Assembly: GCA_003667245.1 (NCBI GenBank)
Contig: RCNN01000251.1
Location: 1 to 44,309, forward strand
Reading direction: 5' to 3'
Length of the DNA: 44,309 nt
DNA from: Heterostelium multicystogenum
Lineage: Eukaryota; Evosea; Eumycetozoa; Acytosteliales; Acytosteliaceae
The notes below the pieces were generated by a model. That model had not been told where the DNA came from. It worked only from the letters and a program-made list of their open reading frames with translations, and did no database searches. Shown here in pieces: positions 23,641 through 36,700 of this stretch. A program made the translations under genes and the position numbers. The stretch's first letter is position 1. Each line of letters starts with the position of its first letter.

Positions 23641-24389
23641 ATGGACTACAGTAGTATTAAAATCAATGCAGACACTGAGCAAGAGTTTATTGAGCTACTC
23701 AAGAATACCTCGGCAACAGACATTCTATCACTTTTCTTTAATATACAATCACAGAGAGCAGCTATCTATACTAGATTTAACAAGTAAATCGAGTCTTTCA
23801 AGTGTTTGATTATAGAGTGATTACTAACAGGAAGAATGAAATGATCACAGTGGTTTTAAACAATATTTAGAGGACAACAATGAAGAGGAATACCAAAAGC
23901 TTTGTACAAATGTATCTTCATTAATTTCAAAGATATCCAAAGAGATTATACACATTTCCGAATCACTTAAAGATTTAAAGCCCAATTGGAGTCAGATTAT
24001 TAATGAACTAAGAGAAACTTGAGAAAGCTAAATTCATACTTGTATGCTAATATATATATGATTTCGACTTCAAGCAAATGATTGACATTACATCGATTCA
24101 CTTCACTTAAAACTAGACAACACAACAACAGATTTTAAAAGCAGAGATACACTCAAATACAGCTACAAAGAAAGACGAAGAAGGAAACGAATATAGAATG
24201 CCAACAACAGGTTGCTATCAAGAACATATAGAGCAATGTAATCAACAACTTACTGTATTCAATCAACAACTAGCACAGTGTGTTATGGAAATTAATGAGA
24301 AACTTGAGGAATTACAATATGAGTTGCAAGAAGAGGAGGATGACAGTACAACAACTACTACAAAATACAACAGCAACTTGTCAACATAA
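23641..24389 (+). CDS. REX1-B domain protein (required for excision repair type)
   Basis: Exons 23641-23783, 23851-24041 and 24132-24389. The first splice (GTAAAT donor, GATCACAG acceptor) joins FN to NGFKQYLED, giving the family pattern of a helix with IQSQRAAIYTRF, then GFKQYL. Further on, SLISKISKEIIHISESL, WSQIINELRELEKAKFI and EHIEQCNQQLTVFNQQLAQ continue the family helices. About 196 residues, all helical with coiled-coil character, ending in an acidic and Thr-rich tail. One apparent extra A near 24017 creates a stop after NELRET; removing it restores the family pattern. REX1-B was named from a Chlamydomonas DNA-repair locus; animal REX1BD is little studied. It starts only 104 bases after MSH6 on the same strand. 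Confidence 0.75.
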
Positions 24390-24449
24390 TCATGATCACC
24401 AACATTAATAAAGCACAAAATATATCCTATATTTTAAATTTTATTATAA

Positions 24450-25897
<1,448 letters not shown>

Positions 25898-27034
25898 TTG
25901 TTATTATTATTATTATTTAATATTTGATTACTATGACTATATTATATTATATATCTAAACTATACTATTTTATACAAATCGGTATATATTATTATTATTA
26001 TTTAATGTTTATAAAAAAAAATAGAAATAAAAAGTTTAATGTGAAGAGAAATAAATAAAAATGATAATATTTAAAGAAATTAAGAATGGATGAATGTATA
26101 TGTGTAAGTGGTTGATACTGAATAACAGAAATAACAACAGCTATGATGTTAATGTTAGATATATACTAAATCAATAGTAGTTTAAAGTTGATTACTTTAA
26201 AGTGTGCTTTATCAACTTGTGAATGTTACTGCCACTGTTACGCTACTGTTATACTATGCTTGTTGACTACTATTGCTAGTTTCTAATACTGCAACTACGA
26301 CTTCTACTGTTGTTTTTGTTGTTGTTGCTCTGTTATGACTCTACTTCGACAACTACTACTCTACTGTGAATGATACTTCTACTACAATGAATGATGCATC
26401 AATATTATAGAAATGAAAAGAAGATAAAAAAGAGAAATAGAAATTAAAAGAAGAGATGAAAGAATGAAGGTAGTATATTAAAACTATTTAAAAATATCAC
26501 TATTATAATAATATTATTATTATTATCTTTAGCTATCTATCTATAAATCTATCTAGATATAAATATAAAATATACATTAGAGGTAGAAAGAATGGATATT
26601 ATATTATAATGATAATAGAAATATTAATAAACGCAATTTAATAATTATTTTCTATTGTAATGTAGTGTAATGAAACAATATGTTAACAATGACAAGTAAT
26701 ATAATTTATGTTATTTCGAATTATATTACTGTTGTGATACTACTACTACTATTATTATTATTTTATATACTAGTTGTATTATATTCTAAAATAATTATAA
26801 TAATAAATAATAATATTATTATTATTAATAATAATTATAAATAAATAAAATGGACAGTCCAATTAATAAAAAGTTACAGTACTCTCTTTCTTTTCTTTAA
26901 CTTTTTGTGGGTTGTGTTGTTATTGTTGTTGTTGTCGCCTTAGCTGTTGTTTATCTTATCTATTTATTTGTTTGCTATGCTATTCTTTGTTTTATTTTAT
27001 TTTATTTTTATTGTTTTACAATATTATTCTATAT

Positions 27035-27055
27035 TATATATATATATATATATAT
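27035..27055. repeat. (TA)n microsatellite
   Basis: About ten uninterrupted TA units in the long Amt/dehydrogenase spacer. Confidence 0.9.
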
Positions 27056-27710
27056 CTCTATCTATTTATTCAAACTAATTTTGTTCTTATTTAATTTTAT
27101 CTATCTTTAAAATAAATTAAAATGATATGATGATAAATATAATATTACAACTGCTGTTTATTTGTTTTATTATTATTATTAATATTATTATTACTATCCT
27201 ATCTTTTGCTTGATTTCTTTCTTCCTTTCTTTCTTACTTTAATTGGTTGATTGATTGATACTGATACAACATAATAATAATAATATTAATATTAATAATA
27301 TTATTATTTATATTGTGTTTTGCGATAGAGTTATTTTATGTTGTATTGTTTTGTGCGCTGTTTGTGTGTTCTGTGTGATGTTTTAAAAGTGTTTGTTGCA
27401 ATATTTTATTTTGGACTTTAAAATATCACTTTTTTTTTTTGATTTCTTTTTTTTTGGCAAGTTGGTGGTCACCAATATCATAAAGAGGGTGTTTTTTCAT
27501 TCATCCAGTCCAAAACTTGTATTGGTTTTTTTTAGGATTAGTGAATAAATATAGATGTCTGGTGGTATAATTCATTAATTAATCCAAAAGCAGTAGCAAC
27601 AGCTAATAGTGTTAACAATCAGGTGAAATTAACCAATAACAAATAGAAAACAATGTTTACAACTACTAAAAAAATACAAACAAATAATCTACTCTTAAGT
27701 TTTAAATTTG

Positions 27711-27732
27711 ATCATCATCATCATCATCATCA
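27711..27732. repeat. (ATC)n microsatellite
   Basis: Seven tandem ATC units in the promoter region of the dehydrogenase gene; the His run it encodes in one frame is not part of an accepted gene. Confidence 0.85.
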
Positions 27733-27974
27733 TGATATGATTTATATTTTCATCATTATAAATAAATATATCTTCCAGAATCAAATTATGATTCATTACA
27801 TTTTGATGAAAAAGGGGGTGATAAGTGTGAGTGTGGTTTTTTTTTCGGAATTAATCTAAACTAATTGATTGATTGATAGATATTGCACTCTTTGAATTCA
27901 CTTTACTTTATTTTCATTGCATTAAATAGATAGATAGAAATAAAATAAAGAGAGAGAGAGATAAATTTAATATA

Positions 27975-28945
27975 ATGGATAAAGCTAAAGAATTTCTAAT
28001 TTCATTTAAGAAAATAGTTCCAGACATTGGATTGTTGTTGGTTGGAGCATTTGCTCACCTATTGTTCATCCTGTTCAGTCCGATCTTCCATATCATTGGA
28101 CAATTCGCCTAAAGCACTTCCCAGAGCCAAAGACTATATTAATGTAATGTACCAATCATCATCATTCCATCCAGTCCTATCGATGGGACGGACCATTTGG
28201 ATTCGATTGAGCGATGCTAACAGATTGATTACTTGATGTTAAATAGCACTGGTGCCTCAAGTGGTATTGGTAGGGAATTGGCCTTGCTCTACGCTGAGAA
28301 GGGTAAGTTCCTTGCTTTGACTGGTCGTAATCAAGAGAGATTGAATGAGGTTGCCAAGAAGTGCCGTGCCAAGGCGCCACTGTCGAGACCACTACTATTG
28401 GTGTTACTCAGCGTTCGGAGCTCGAGCAATGGATTGACATGGTCGACAAGAAGTCCAACATCGATGTTGTCATTGCCAACGCCGCTGTCTCGGAGCCCTC
28501 TGCGCCACACGACATGTCCTACGAGGACAAGTGCCGTTATCTCACTGACACCAACGTCTATGGTGTCCTCAACACAGTGCTCCCATTGCTACAACGCTTC
28601 CGTGACCGTCGCCATGGCCAGATCGTCGTCGTTGGTTCACTCTCCACCTACGTTACACACATCTTCCCAGCCTACGTTGGATCAAAGAGCTGGTGCCACG
28701 GATGGACCAGTACCCTGCGTCAGGAGCTTGCACCCTATGGAATCGGTGTCACCTACATTGCACCCGGTATGGTTGATACCCACATGAGTGATGTACTTGG
28801 TGACATGAAGAAGCCAATGATGAAATCACCACGTGACTCTGCAATCATCTTCAAGGAAGCAATCAGCGAGAACGCAGCATGGGTAACAGACAACACCCCA
28901 ACCCACTATCTTGTATACTCCTCAACTCAGTACCACTCCGTTTGA
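27975..28945 (+). CDS. Membrane-anchored short-chain dehydrogenase/reductase (KDSR-like topology)
   Basis: Exon 1 (27975-28143) encodes a lead segment with one membrane helix (IGLLLVGAFAHLLFILFS) and the strand KTILI; exon 2 starts at 28247 and continues TGASSGIGRELALLYAEKG, the Rossmann NADP(H)-binding motif. ANAAVS and VVVGSLSTY...AYVGSK give the NAA element and the catalytic Tyr-x3-Lys. An N-terminal anchor with such an SDR core resembles 3-ketodihydrosphingosine reductase of sphingolipid synthesis, but the C-terminal part of that family is lacking, so the substrate is open. Frame breaks occur near 28100 (premature stop after GQFA, continuing as KHFPEPKTILI) and near 28372 (AKKCRAK to GATVETT). 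Another frame stays open past the stop to 29061, so the true end may lie there. Confidence 0.75.
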
Positions 28946-29655
28946 AGGATGGATATCAATTTATCTCCAACTACGGTTATCCCGACGGAAACATAGATTC
29001 CATTAAATTCACAACATCCTCCAAGAGAAGAACCAATAAACCAACATCACATAGAATATAATAGAATAGAAAGATATAGACATATAGATAAATAGATAAT
29101 TAGATAGATATAATAGTATTAAATATAGCTATCTATCTATCAACTTGGGCGACCATTCATCAAAGTAAACAATTTTTGTTGTAGTTGGTTGTGAAAGATT
29201 GGAGTCAGAAAACTGACTGTGAATTATATTTTTAATTTTTTAATTTTTAATTAATTTGAAAATTATTCAAACTTTATGCCACATAGCATAACACTCCTCT
29301 TTATGTTTGTTTATACAGGATCATTCAAAATTATTGTCTTTTGTTTTTTTTTTGATTTTTAATTTAATATTATTTATTATCTGATATAAACATATATATA
29401 TAAAGTGTTGTAAATTATACACTATAGCTACACTACCATTACCTATAACATCAATATCTATCTTTACATTGTAGACTACTTGTGATAGATATATAGTCAA
29501 GTCAACTAACCAGATAAGTGAATTAGAGGTCAAGGTCGAAAGGAAGAATCAAGAAGTAGTAGTAATTCTAAGGGCATTCAACAAAGAAAAAAGACAAACA
29601 GACAGATTTTTTGTCATCATCACTTCATCAATATATAAACATATAATACATTAGA
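28946..29655. other. Intergenic region
   Basis: AT-rich spacer of about 700 bases between two plus-strand genes. The first 115 bases may still be coding if the dehydrogenase frame shifts. The rest shows no gene. Confidence 0.5.
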
Positions 29656-30630
29656 ATGCAAGATCCATATTATTTTGGACAAGGGTATATATTTTATTAT
29701 TACAATCGTATCGATCGATTGAATAAATAGATAGATAGATAGCTTTGTTAGCAGATTATCTATATATTTATAGATTTTGATTGTCAATGTAGATTCTAAC
29801 TATTATTTATTTTGTTTTTAATAGTAATATCCAACAATCTATAGAAGGTTTACAAAGCATTACATCAGAGATGGCAAGCACTTTTAAATACAAATACATT
29901 CAAGAACGAAGAGTTTAGATGGTGTCAGAATGAGTTAAAGAGAATTTGAGTGATGTCGAAGCAGATATCAACGATTTGATGGACTCGATTCTGGTGTCGA
30001 GAAATTCCCAGATCGTTTCAACAACATCGATGCAATGGAGATTGAAAAGAGAAAGCGTTTTATTAGAGATTCAAGAGCAGCTGTAGACGTTGTCAAGCGT
30101 GACATGAGCTCGCAAACACGTCATTTCAAAGATCGAGCGTGACAAGCAGAATGAACTGCTGAACACCGAGCGAAGAAACAACATTCAGAGAGAGTCAAAA
30201 TACTCTGGTATACAGAGAGCATACGAAGAGGATACAAATGAATTCTTGAGAAAAAAAACATGCAAGTTCAAGAAGTATGTAACATCTAGCACCCTGTAGC
30301 CGTGATCGACCACAAAACATTAACTCATCTTTGATTCAATTTTAGCAATATTTCAATGATCAAGATAAAGAATTAGAAGAGTTAGAACAAGGTGTCGCTA
30401 TTATAGGTGAAATGGGTCGTGCCATTGGAAACGAAGCACAGATTCAAGGAAATATTTTAGATAGATTGGGTGACCGTGCAGCCAAGTCATCTGGTGCAAT
30501 TGGAGGTGTAATGAGAAAATTAGATAAATTGATGCAATCCACAAGCAGTAAAGTACAATGGCTCATGATTGGTATTTTAGCTGCGATTTGTTATATTAGT
30601 AGTTATCTCTGTTACAGTATTAAAGAATAA
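29656..30630 (+). CDS. Qc-SNARE, syntaxin-6 type (frameshifted)
   Basis: Exons 29656-29684, 29825-30274 and 30346-30630. The N-terminus MQDPYYFGQGNIQQSIEGLQS, then FRWCQNELKENLSDVEADINDL and RKRFIRDSRAAVDVVKRDMS, follows the syntaxin-6 N-terminal three-helix domain. The SNARE motif runs from DKELEELEQGVAIIGEMGRAI through NEAQIQGNILDRL, whose Gln is at the central ionic layer, to MRKLDKLM. A C-terminal anchor (WLMIGILAAICYISSYLCY) ends the protein five residues from the stop. Such SNAREs act in trans-Golgi and endosomal fusion. Four frame breaks lie in exon 2 (near 29895, 29940, 29995 and 30135); exon 3 is clean. A 140-base first intron is longer than most here. Confidence 0.82.
29727..29742. 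repeat. (ATAG)n run within syntaxin intron 1
   Basis: Four tandem ATAG units inside the first intron of the syntaxin gene. Confidence 0.8.
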
Positions 30631-31166
30631 CAGATAATAATAATAGTAATAGTTTTAAAACAATAAAAAAACAGTTATACTCAATTAAATAACACAACTC
30701 TCAAGAAAGTCAACAACATTGTACAATATTATTTCCTATCCTTTCCTTTAAAGTATATTGATCAGTTTTAATTTAGAATAATAATAATAATTTGAAAGTT
30801 GCGGAATTTGAGGAATTAGAAAACATGAACCATAGTCTTGAAATGAACTTTAATTATGATTGTCACAACACCTATTTGGTATAAACATCTCGTAGCTAGT
30901 TTGATTCCGAAACATCAATGTTTCAAAAATATCTGGCATAATATTACAATCAAAAGTGTGTGAGTTGGAAACAAAAAATAAAAAAAAAAAGAAAAATTTC
31001 AAAATCATGAATTTTAATCGATTTTTGCTTATTTGTAGGTAGGTGGGAGTACAGTCATTCATTCTTTCATTCTGCATTGTTATTATTATTATTTTTATCA
31101 CTAAACTTTTAACTAAGTGTATTATTTATATATTCATATATTATCTATCAAAGCTTTGAAAAGAGA
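30631..31166. other. Intergenic region
   Basis: AT-rich spacer of 536 bases; the minus-strand ORF at 30850-31101 includes a poly-Phe stretch from an A-run and shows no domain. No gene accepted. Confidence 0.5.
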
Positions 31167-32061
31167 ATGAGTGAATCAATAACTAGCAACCAACAACAAG
31201 ATGTTGTCGAGGAAATTAAAAATGATGAGATGATATCAGATACCAGACTTTGCAAACACAGAGGATCTTGCATTCAGAGTTGTCTTAAAGTCTGGGCTCG
31301 TGGTCTGCTGATTGGATATGGTATGAGAGCTTCTCTCGCCTTGTTATCTGGACTATTCGTTAGAAGATTATATAAAAGTAGGCTATCATGTATGACAACG
31401 ACCATTTAGAAGTTAGATGATGTTGTTGTTGTTTTTGTTATTGCTTTGAAACTGCCATTGGATATCGATTCTAATTTCCCATTTCATAATAATATAGTCC
31501 AAGAAAGTTGATTAATCAATCATTGTTGCACAAGGACCCAATTGGATTTGGCTTGTTCTTGGCATTCTACACAGGTGGATTCAAAGCTCTCAATTGTTTT
31601 TTGCGCGCCATCAGAGGAAAGGAAGATGTTGGAACAGTATTATTGCTGGTTTCTTCAGTGGTGCTGCAATGATGTTTTCAAAGAGTACAGAGATGGCATT
31701 ATATTTATTCGCAAGAGCATTGGAATCATTGTTTAATGCAGCACACAAGAGAGGGTAAGTGTTACAGACATCGCAACTCACATAATCTTGACATAAAAGC
31801 ATCACAGCAATCGTACCTAACCATGTGCAATCAAATCTACAGATATATTAAATCATGGAAACATGGTGATTCAGCTTTGTTCTGTTTCTGTACAACCGTT
31901 ATGTTTTATGCTTTTGTTTGGAACCAAAGACTGTTCGTCCATCCTATTTGAAGTTTTTGAGCAAGGTCGCTGGTGAGAAGAGAAATTTAGCACAAGTAAC
32001 TGAGAAGATTAGAGAGATTTATTACATTAGCAAAACCTACCAAAACCAACTCAATAAATAA
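31167..32061 (+). CDS. TMEM135-like multi-pass membrane protein
   Basis: Exons 31167-31377, 31498-31754 and 31843-32061. The N-terminal part has a Cys motif CKHRGSCIQSCLKVW followed by a hydrophobic segment, then DPIGFGLFLAFYTGGFKALNCFLR and a second amphipathic repeat FFSGAAMMFSKSTEMALYLFARALESLF, a pattern shared with TMEM135 and related Tim17-like proteins of peroxisomes and mitochondria. After the second intron YIKSWKHGDSALFCFC and the C-terminal KTVRPSYLKFLSKVAGEK follow. TMEM135 is linked to lipid and mitochondrial dynamics in animals; here the assignment rests on pattern only. Frame breaks lie at the first splice (one base), near 31637 and near 31928. About 228 residues. Confidence 0.6.
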
Positions 32062-32355
32062 GTAGAAATAATAATTATAATAATAGTAGTAGTCAATCAA
32101 AGCGTACCAGAGGAGTGTAATGTAAAATCAATAAAAGACAAGAATATCAAGTACTAGTAGTAGTAGAGTAATTTAAAGACAAAGGATTTTCTATATGGCC
32201 CATTTATTGTTAATTATAAGTATGAAATTAAGTTCACTCAAGTTCAATTTCAGAATTGGATCTATTGCACATATATTACAATATGATAACTCGTGTCTAT
32301 TTATTTTGGTTGGATATAATCCAATCATGTGATAGATGCTATGTACATGCAGTTA

Positions 32356-33441
32356 TTATTTATTCTTTCTATTTTTAGTATCCTTAAAATCATATTTCTT
32401 CTCGCTGATTATATCAGCTTCTTCAATGTCTTTGGTGTCGTAATAGGTCGAGTCAAGTACTGGTGGCTTGGGAGGTGCGCGATTTACTTGAGATTCAACA
32501 ACGTTTTTGAGGTGCTTCATATACTGTAAATGATTTACCATAGGCTGTATGGAGATTGATTGTTGCGATGACTAAATCTCTTTTGAATGGTTTCTTTGGG
32601 TTCTTTTTCTTTGACTCAATGAGATTGAATGGAGATTTAATGGCCAATACCTCTACAGTTGCTGGGTGTCCATTGGCAACATTGTCTGGAACATTGAAAG
32701 ACGCACTTGAATAAAGTTATCTTGCTTCCATCGGTATTCAACTGTCTTTGATTTATCAAATTCACATTCCTGTATATTTGGCAACTGGAAAGGCGCTCTT
32801 GTTACACGCTGAATGGTATCACGATGTTTTTTGAACATCGATCATCACTTGATTGTACAGTTTACGGTAGTTGTACAGCTTCCATATCAATCTTCCAATC
32901 AATATAGCACCGATCGGTCCAACTGTTGTCATGATAAATTCGAATGTATATGAAAGACTGTACAGTGCAAGTGATACAAAACCTACTCCGGTGGTAACAA
33001 GTGAGCCCAGAACATTGGAGATGATTGACTTGGATCTCATTCTAATAAATCTGACAGATCCAACACGACTCATGCTGGGACAAAGCCGTTGTAAATAGTG
33101 GCGTTGAGACCAACTGTTTATTTGTGTATCCATCAGTATTGAACCTATTAATACTCCACGCAGCAGGAGCTGATGATCCAACTACACTTTCACCAATAAT
33201 TTTACAGCTATTTAATATTCTTTTTGAGTAGTTATAATTTAGGTTTTTGGAGTTTAATATTACTACTACTATGATTCTGACTAGGTTGATTCTTTTTAAT
33301 ATCAGCTACTAATATTAGATTACCAATATTATTATTTTTATATAGTTTACTATAAATACTTTCATTTACTGCAGTTATGACAGTTCTCTTTATAACATTA
33401 TTATTATTAATTTTAATATTAATTATAGCAAGTTGATTCAT
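32356..33441 (-). CDS. Uncharacterised membrane protein, frameshifted
   Basis: I do not recognise this gene. Reading the minus strand, a possible start at 33441 (MNQLAIINIKINNNN) leads through AAWSINRFNTDGYTNKQLVS, a basic segment with VRFIRMRSKSIISNVLG, a hydrophobic stretch of about 45 residues (TTGVGFVSLALYSLSYTF, then TTVGPIGAILIGRLIW), a globular part with ECEFDKSKTVEYRWKQDNFIQV, NVPDNVANGHPATVEVLAIK and KRDLVIATINLHTAYGKSF, and a Pro/charged tail (NRAPPKPPVLDSTYYDTKD) ending at 32356. The pieces lie in three frames with breaks near 33270, 33110, 32825, 32690 and 32512. The basic N-terminus plus two hydrophobic segments would suit a mitochondrial inner-membrane protein, but that is inference. 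The limits are uncertain. Confidence 0.5.
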
Positions 33442-33788
33442 CTTTTGAGATTCTCTAAATAAATAATAATTGTTTGAATGAATAAATGAATGAATATAAA
33501 TATGTTGTTGTTGTTGGGAAATGTGTTGTGAAGATCAGTACCACCAAATTTTTGGTTTGCATGATTACACACATCATGCGGATGTTCAGCTAAAAACAGC
33601 CATAAGTTATTTTCAACACTGCACCGATGCATTATATATTTGCAGATTTTCCCAGATTGACGTATTAATTAATTTACTTGTGACATCACTTTTATATCTA
33701 AAATATCTATCGTACAAGTTTATTAATTGTTAACCAATTCTCATGATAATTTATAATATATATATTTGATAATTGAATACAATTGATT
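33442..33788. other. Intergenic region
   Basis: About 350 bases between the start side of the unknown membrane protein and the end of the RasGEF gene. No gene accepted; overlapping short ORFs on both strands lack domain features. Confidence 0.45.
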
Positions 33789-36700
33789 CTAGATAAGATC
33801 GGATCTTTTACAATTTCTTGGTTCACGTTGCAAGGACAGATTATAAAGTTCCTCTTCCTCAAGAATATGGAGAATACTAAGGCAATCGCGTAGCTTTGTG
33901 TTCTCCTCGAATGTATATGGATTCTTTTGGAAGTTTCTTATAACTTTAAGGACACCATACACCTTTTGGCTTTGCTTCAAATTGATACCGTCAGTCGGTT
34001 GTCCTGCTGTGCTTTCTTGGAAAAATGTTATATCTTTTAAAAATACACCTCTGTTTCATACAAATACTCGATCATTAGAATGATAGTCTAAACCTTTATA
34101 TTACATTCCAATACCTACAAATAAGGAATACAAGGATGTTTTGGATCGATTGATGCCAACTCTGTTCTGTATGTATCATGGTTGCCTTCGACGGTCATCA
34201 ATGCCTGCAACTCCGATGATAGCTTTTGAACCTTGGGCTTCATTTCCGCATAAGTATGTTTTCAATCTGAAAATGGGAGCCTCATTTAATCCAGACAGAA
34301 TTGCCATCAGTGTGTGATAGTTAAGAATGAGCCCTTAGACACTGTAGAAACGAATTAGTCCCGTCCACAATCGATGGTTGTCGTTCAATCTACTTACTTT
34401 TGCAACCTTTAGTAGTTTACTCATATATTTGGCACGTGTTCTAATCTTTTCTTCTTTTACAATTACTGTACAAACCCATTTGGTAACTTGGTTGAATCTG
34501 TCGATGGCTGCACGAATGTTCATTGCCAAATGCTTTGTTTTATCTTTGACCCATGCCTGATTCAAAAACTCTGAAGACTGGATCTTTGAATAGATGTCAA
34601 ACTCTATCAATGTCAGCTGTTTTGCTATTTCATCGGCTGGCATTGAGAGAATTTCATTTGGTTGGACTGGTCTCCACGACATCATTCTCAATCCGCTCAT
34701 TTTGGTCATTCTTCTGGATTCACTCGATGATGATTGATGATGATGATGACGATGATTTCTTTGATTGTATATCAACCTTCAACACCTAAAGTCCGCAACA
34801 TCAACAATTAGTAAACTTCAAACATTACTCCTTTCATTTTAAGCATTGCTCACCTTCTTAATGAATGATCTTCTTAAATAGTTGGTTAAAGATGTATTGT
34901 CCACTATAATATAGCGTAGGAATATCTTCAGTACATCTATGACAGGCTGGCTAAAATCGTGGAATTGTTCATCGATGAGCTTCTTCAATACTTTAAAAAA
35001 CATTATGTTGGATGGGGTACTCAATACGCTTCTTCCACTCCACCATTGAGATGGATGCGGCCTCAACTGGTTTGGGTACATGGTATCGCTCGAGGAGTTT
35101 ATATATCAATTTGCTAGTTGAAGTAAATGTTCTGTAGGTTGCAAGACATGCATTAACCTCTGATATATCTGTTGTATTTGGTTGATTAGTATTTACAATA
35201 CATGTACACCAGCAATGATATTTCAAACATACCTGTGATAGTTGTGATTGATGTTAGTTTCTCAACCAACTGATTAAGTGTTACCAACTTGATTCTTGGT
35301 GTGCCTGGTGATGGTGGAGCTGCGGACAACTTGATAATGTCGTCTTTGTTGAGTACCTCATCAAGTGATTCAATGCTAGGACTTGGTTGCATTGACACTG
35401 AAGGCTCTGCTCCCATCGAGCTTGCTTCCACTGTCTGCTAGTGAGCTTGATAAACTCGACTTGTTGGCTGTGCTGCCAGTAAGATCGTCTGAGATAATGC
35501 TACTGCTGTCTTCGGCAATCGATAACTTTGGTAGTGACGCTGCTATGCTCGATGAAAGTGAAGAGCTTGAACTAGACGATGACTGTGTGAATGGACTGAT
35601 CGAAGCAGACGGTGAGGTAGCAGCAGATCCACTTATGCTGACTGAAGGTGACAATGAAAGATTAGGTGTACTGATATTCAACGAAGCACTGATATCTATA
35701 TAATAACCAATTGGATTGATTTCCTCCCATATGCTAATACCTGAATCACCATCTAAAGTAGTCTTGTTAGCCAAGAGTGCCAAATCAAATGTCTCAAAGT
35801 CAATTCTACTTACCGTCACATAATCTATTTCTATAAGTATTATACAAGTGCTCCCATAGATTACCGTTGTTCATTGATCGATTCCATTTCTTACAAACAT
35901 ATAATACAGAACAACAAGTATTCAAATCGAGCATTCTAAATATTCTAGTCAATATAGCCTCTGACAATTTTGATATGTTCAAACACTTTGTTAAAGTGAT
36001 CTGATGTGAAAAGTATGATTAGTTTGATTCGTTTGTTTGTGTTGTTGTGGTACAGCTATTTACCTTCTTTTGTATACTTTGATTTAAGCCTTTTGCCATC
36101 TCTGAGGTAGGCAAGAGGAAACCTTTGATGAATGACTTTAAAATCAGCAGAGATGAGTAGTCAAACTCGATTTGTTTGTGATCCACTACTTTTCTGAGGA
36201 GCTTACCCACACGCAGTTGAATGGGAACCTCCACCATCTTGCGCCACTCGACCTCAGAGTAGTGACTCTGGTAGGTTCGTGGCACCAAGTAACGCTGAAG
36301 TAGCTTACGAATCAAAAGACTCAGTGGGTATGTATGACAGGTATCAATAAAGTCTGTTACTTCGTTGGTGGGTGGTACGCTGGTCAGCGGAGTCAGCCGT
36401 CGCAATGCACTATTCAAAAGCATTACATGGTTGCCAATGGCTCCATTCAGCGATGACAGTGCATTCATGGACTGGCTACTTGTCATTCCTCCGCCACCTC
36501 CACTGCCTCCACCTTGTCCTCCACTTCCACCGACAATCGACAATGAACTACCAGATGAAATAGTTCCACCAACGATAGTAGGCTTGCCACTTGGTAGGTA
36601 GGTAGATCTCTTTCCAACTACAGTAGCGTTTATATCGAGTACTGACTTTCTCTGATCCTTTGACAACAATGTTGAGCTTCTCACCTTTGTATTCTCTTTG

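Larger units (their letters stand above)
25898..27974. other. Long AT-rich divergent intergenic region
   Basis: More than 2 kb between the divergent Amt and dehydrogenase genes. It is dominated by ATT/AAT runs, T tracts, a (TA)n run at 27035-27055 and an (ATC)n run at 27711-27732. ORFs in it are low-complexity translations of these tracts. Presumably both promoters; no RNA gene recognised. Confidence 0.6.

Noticed and set aside
26907..27110. Overlapping hydrophobic ORFs near the (TA)n run
   Set aside because: Phe/Tyr/Ile strings arise from T-rich and TA repeat DNA; both lack ATG context and domains.
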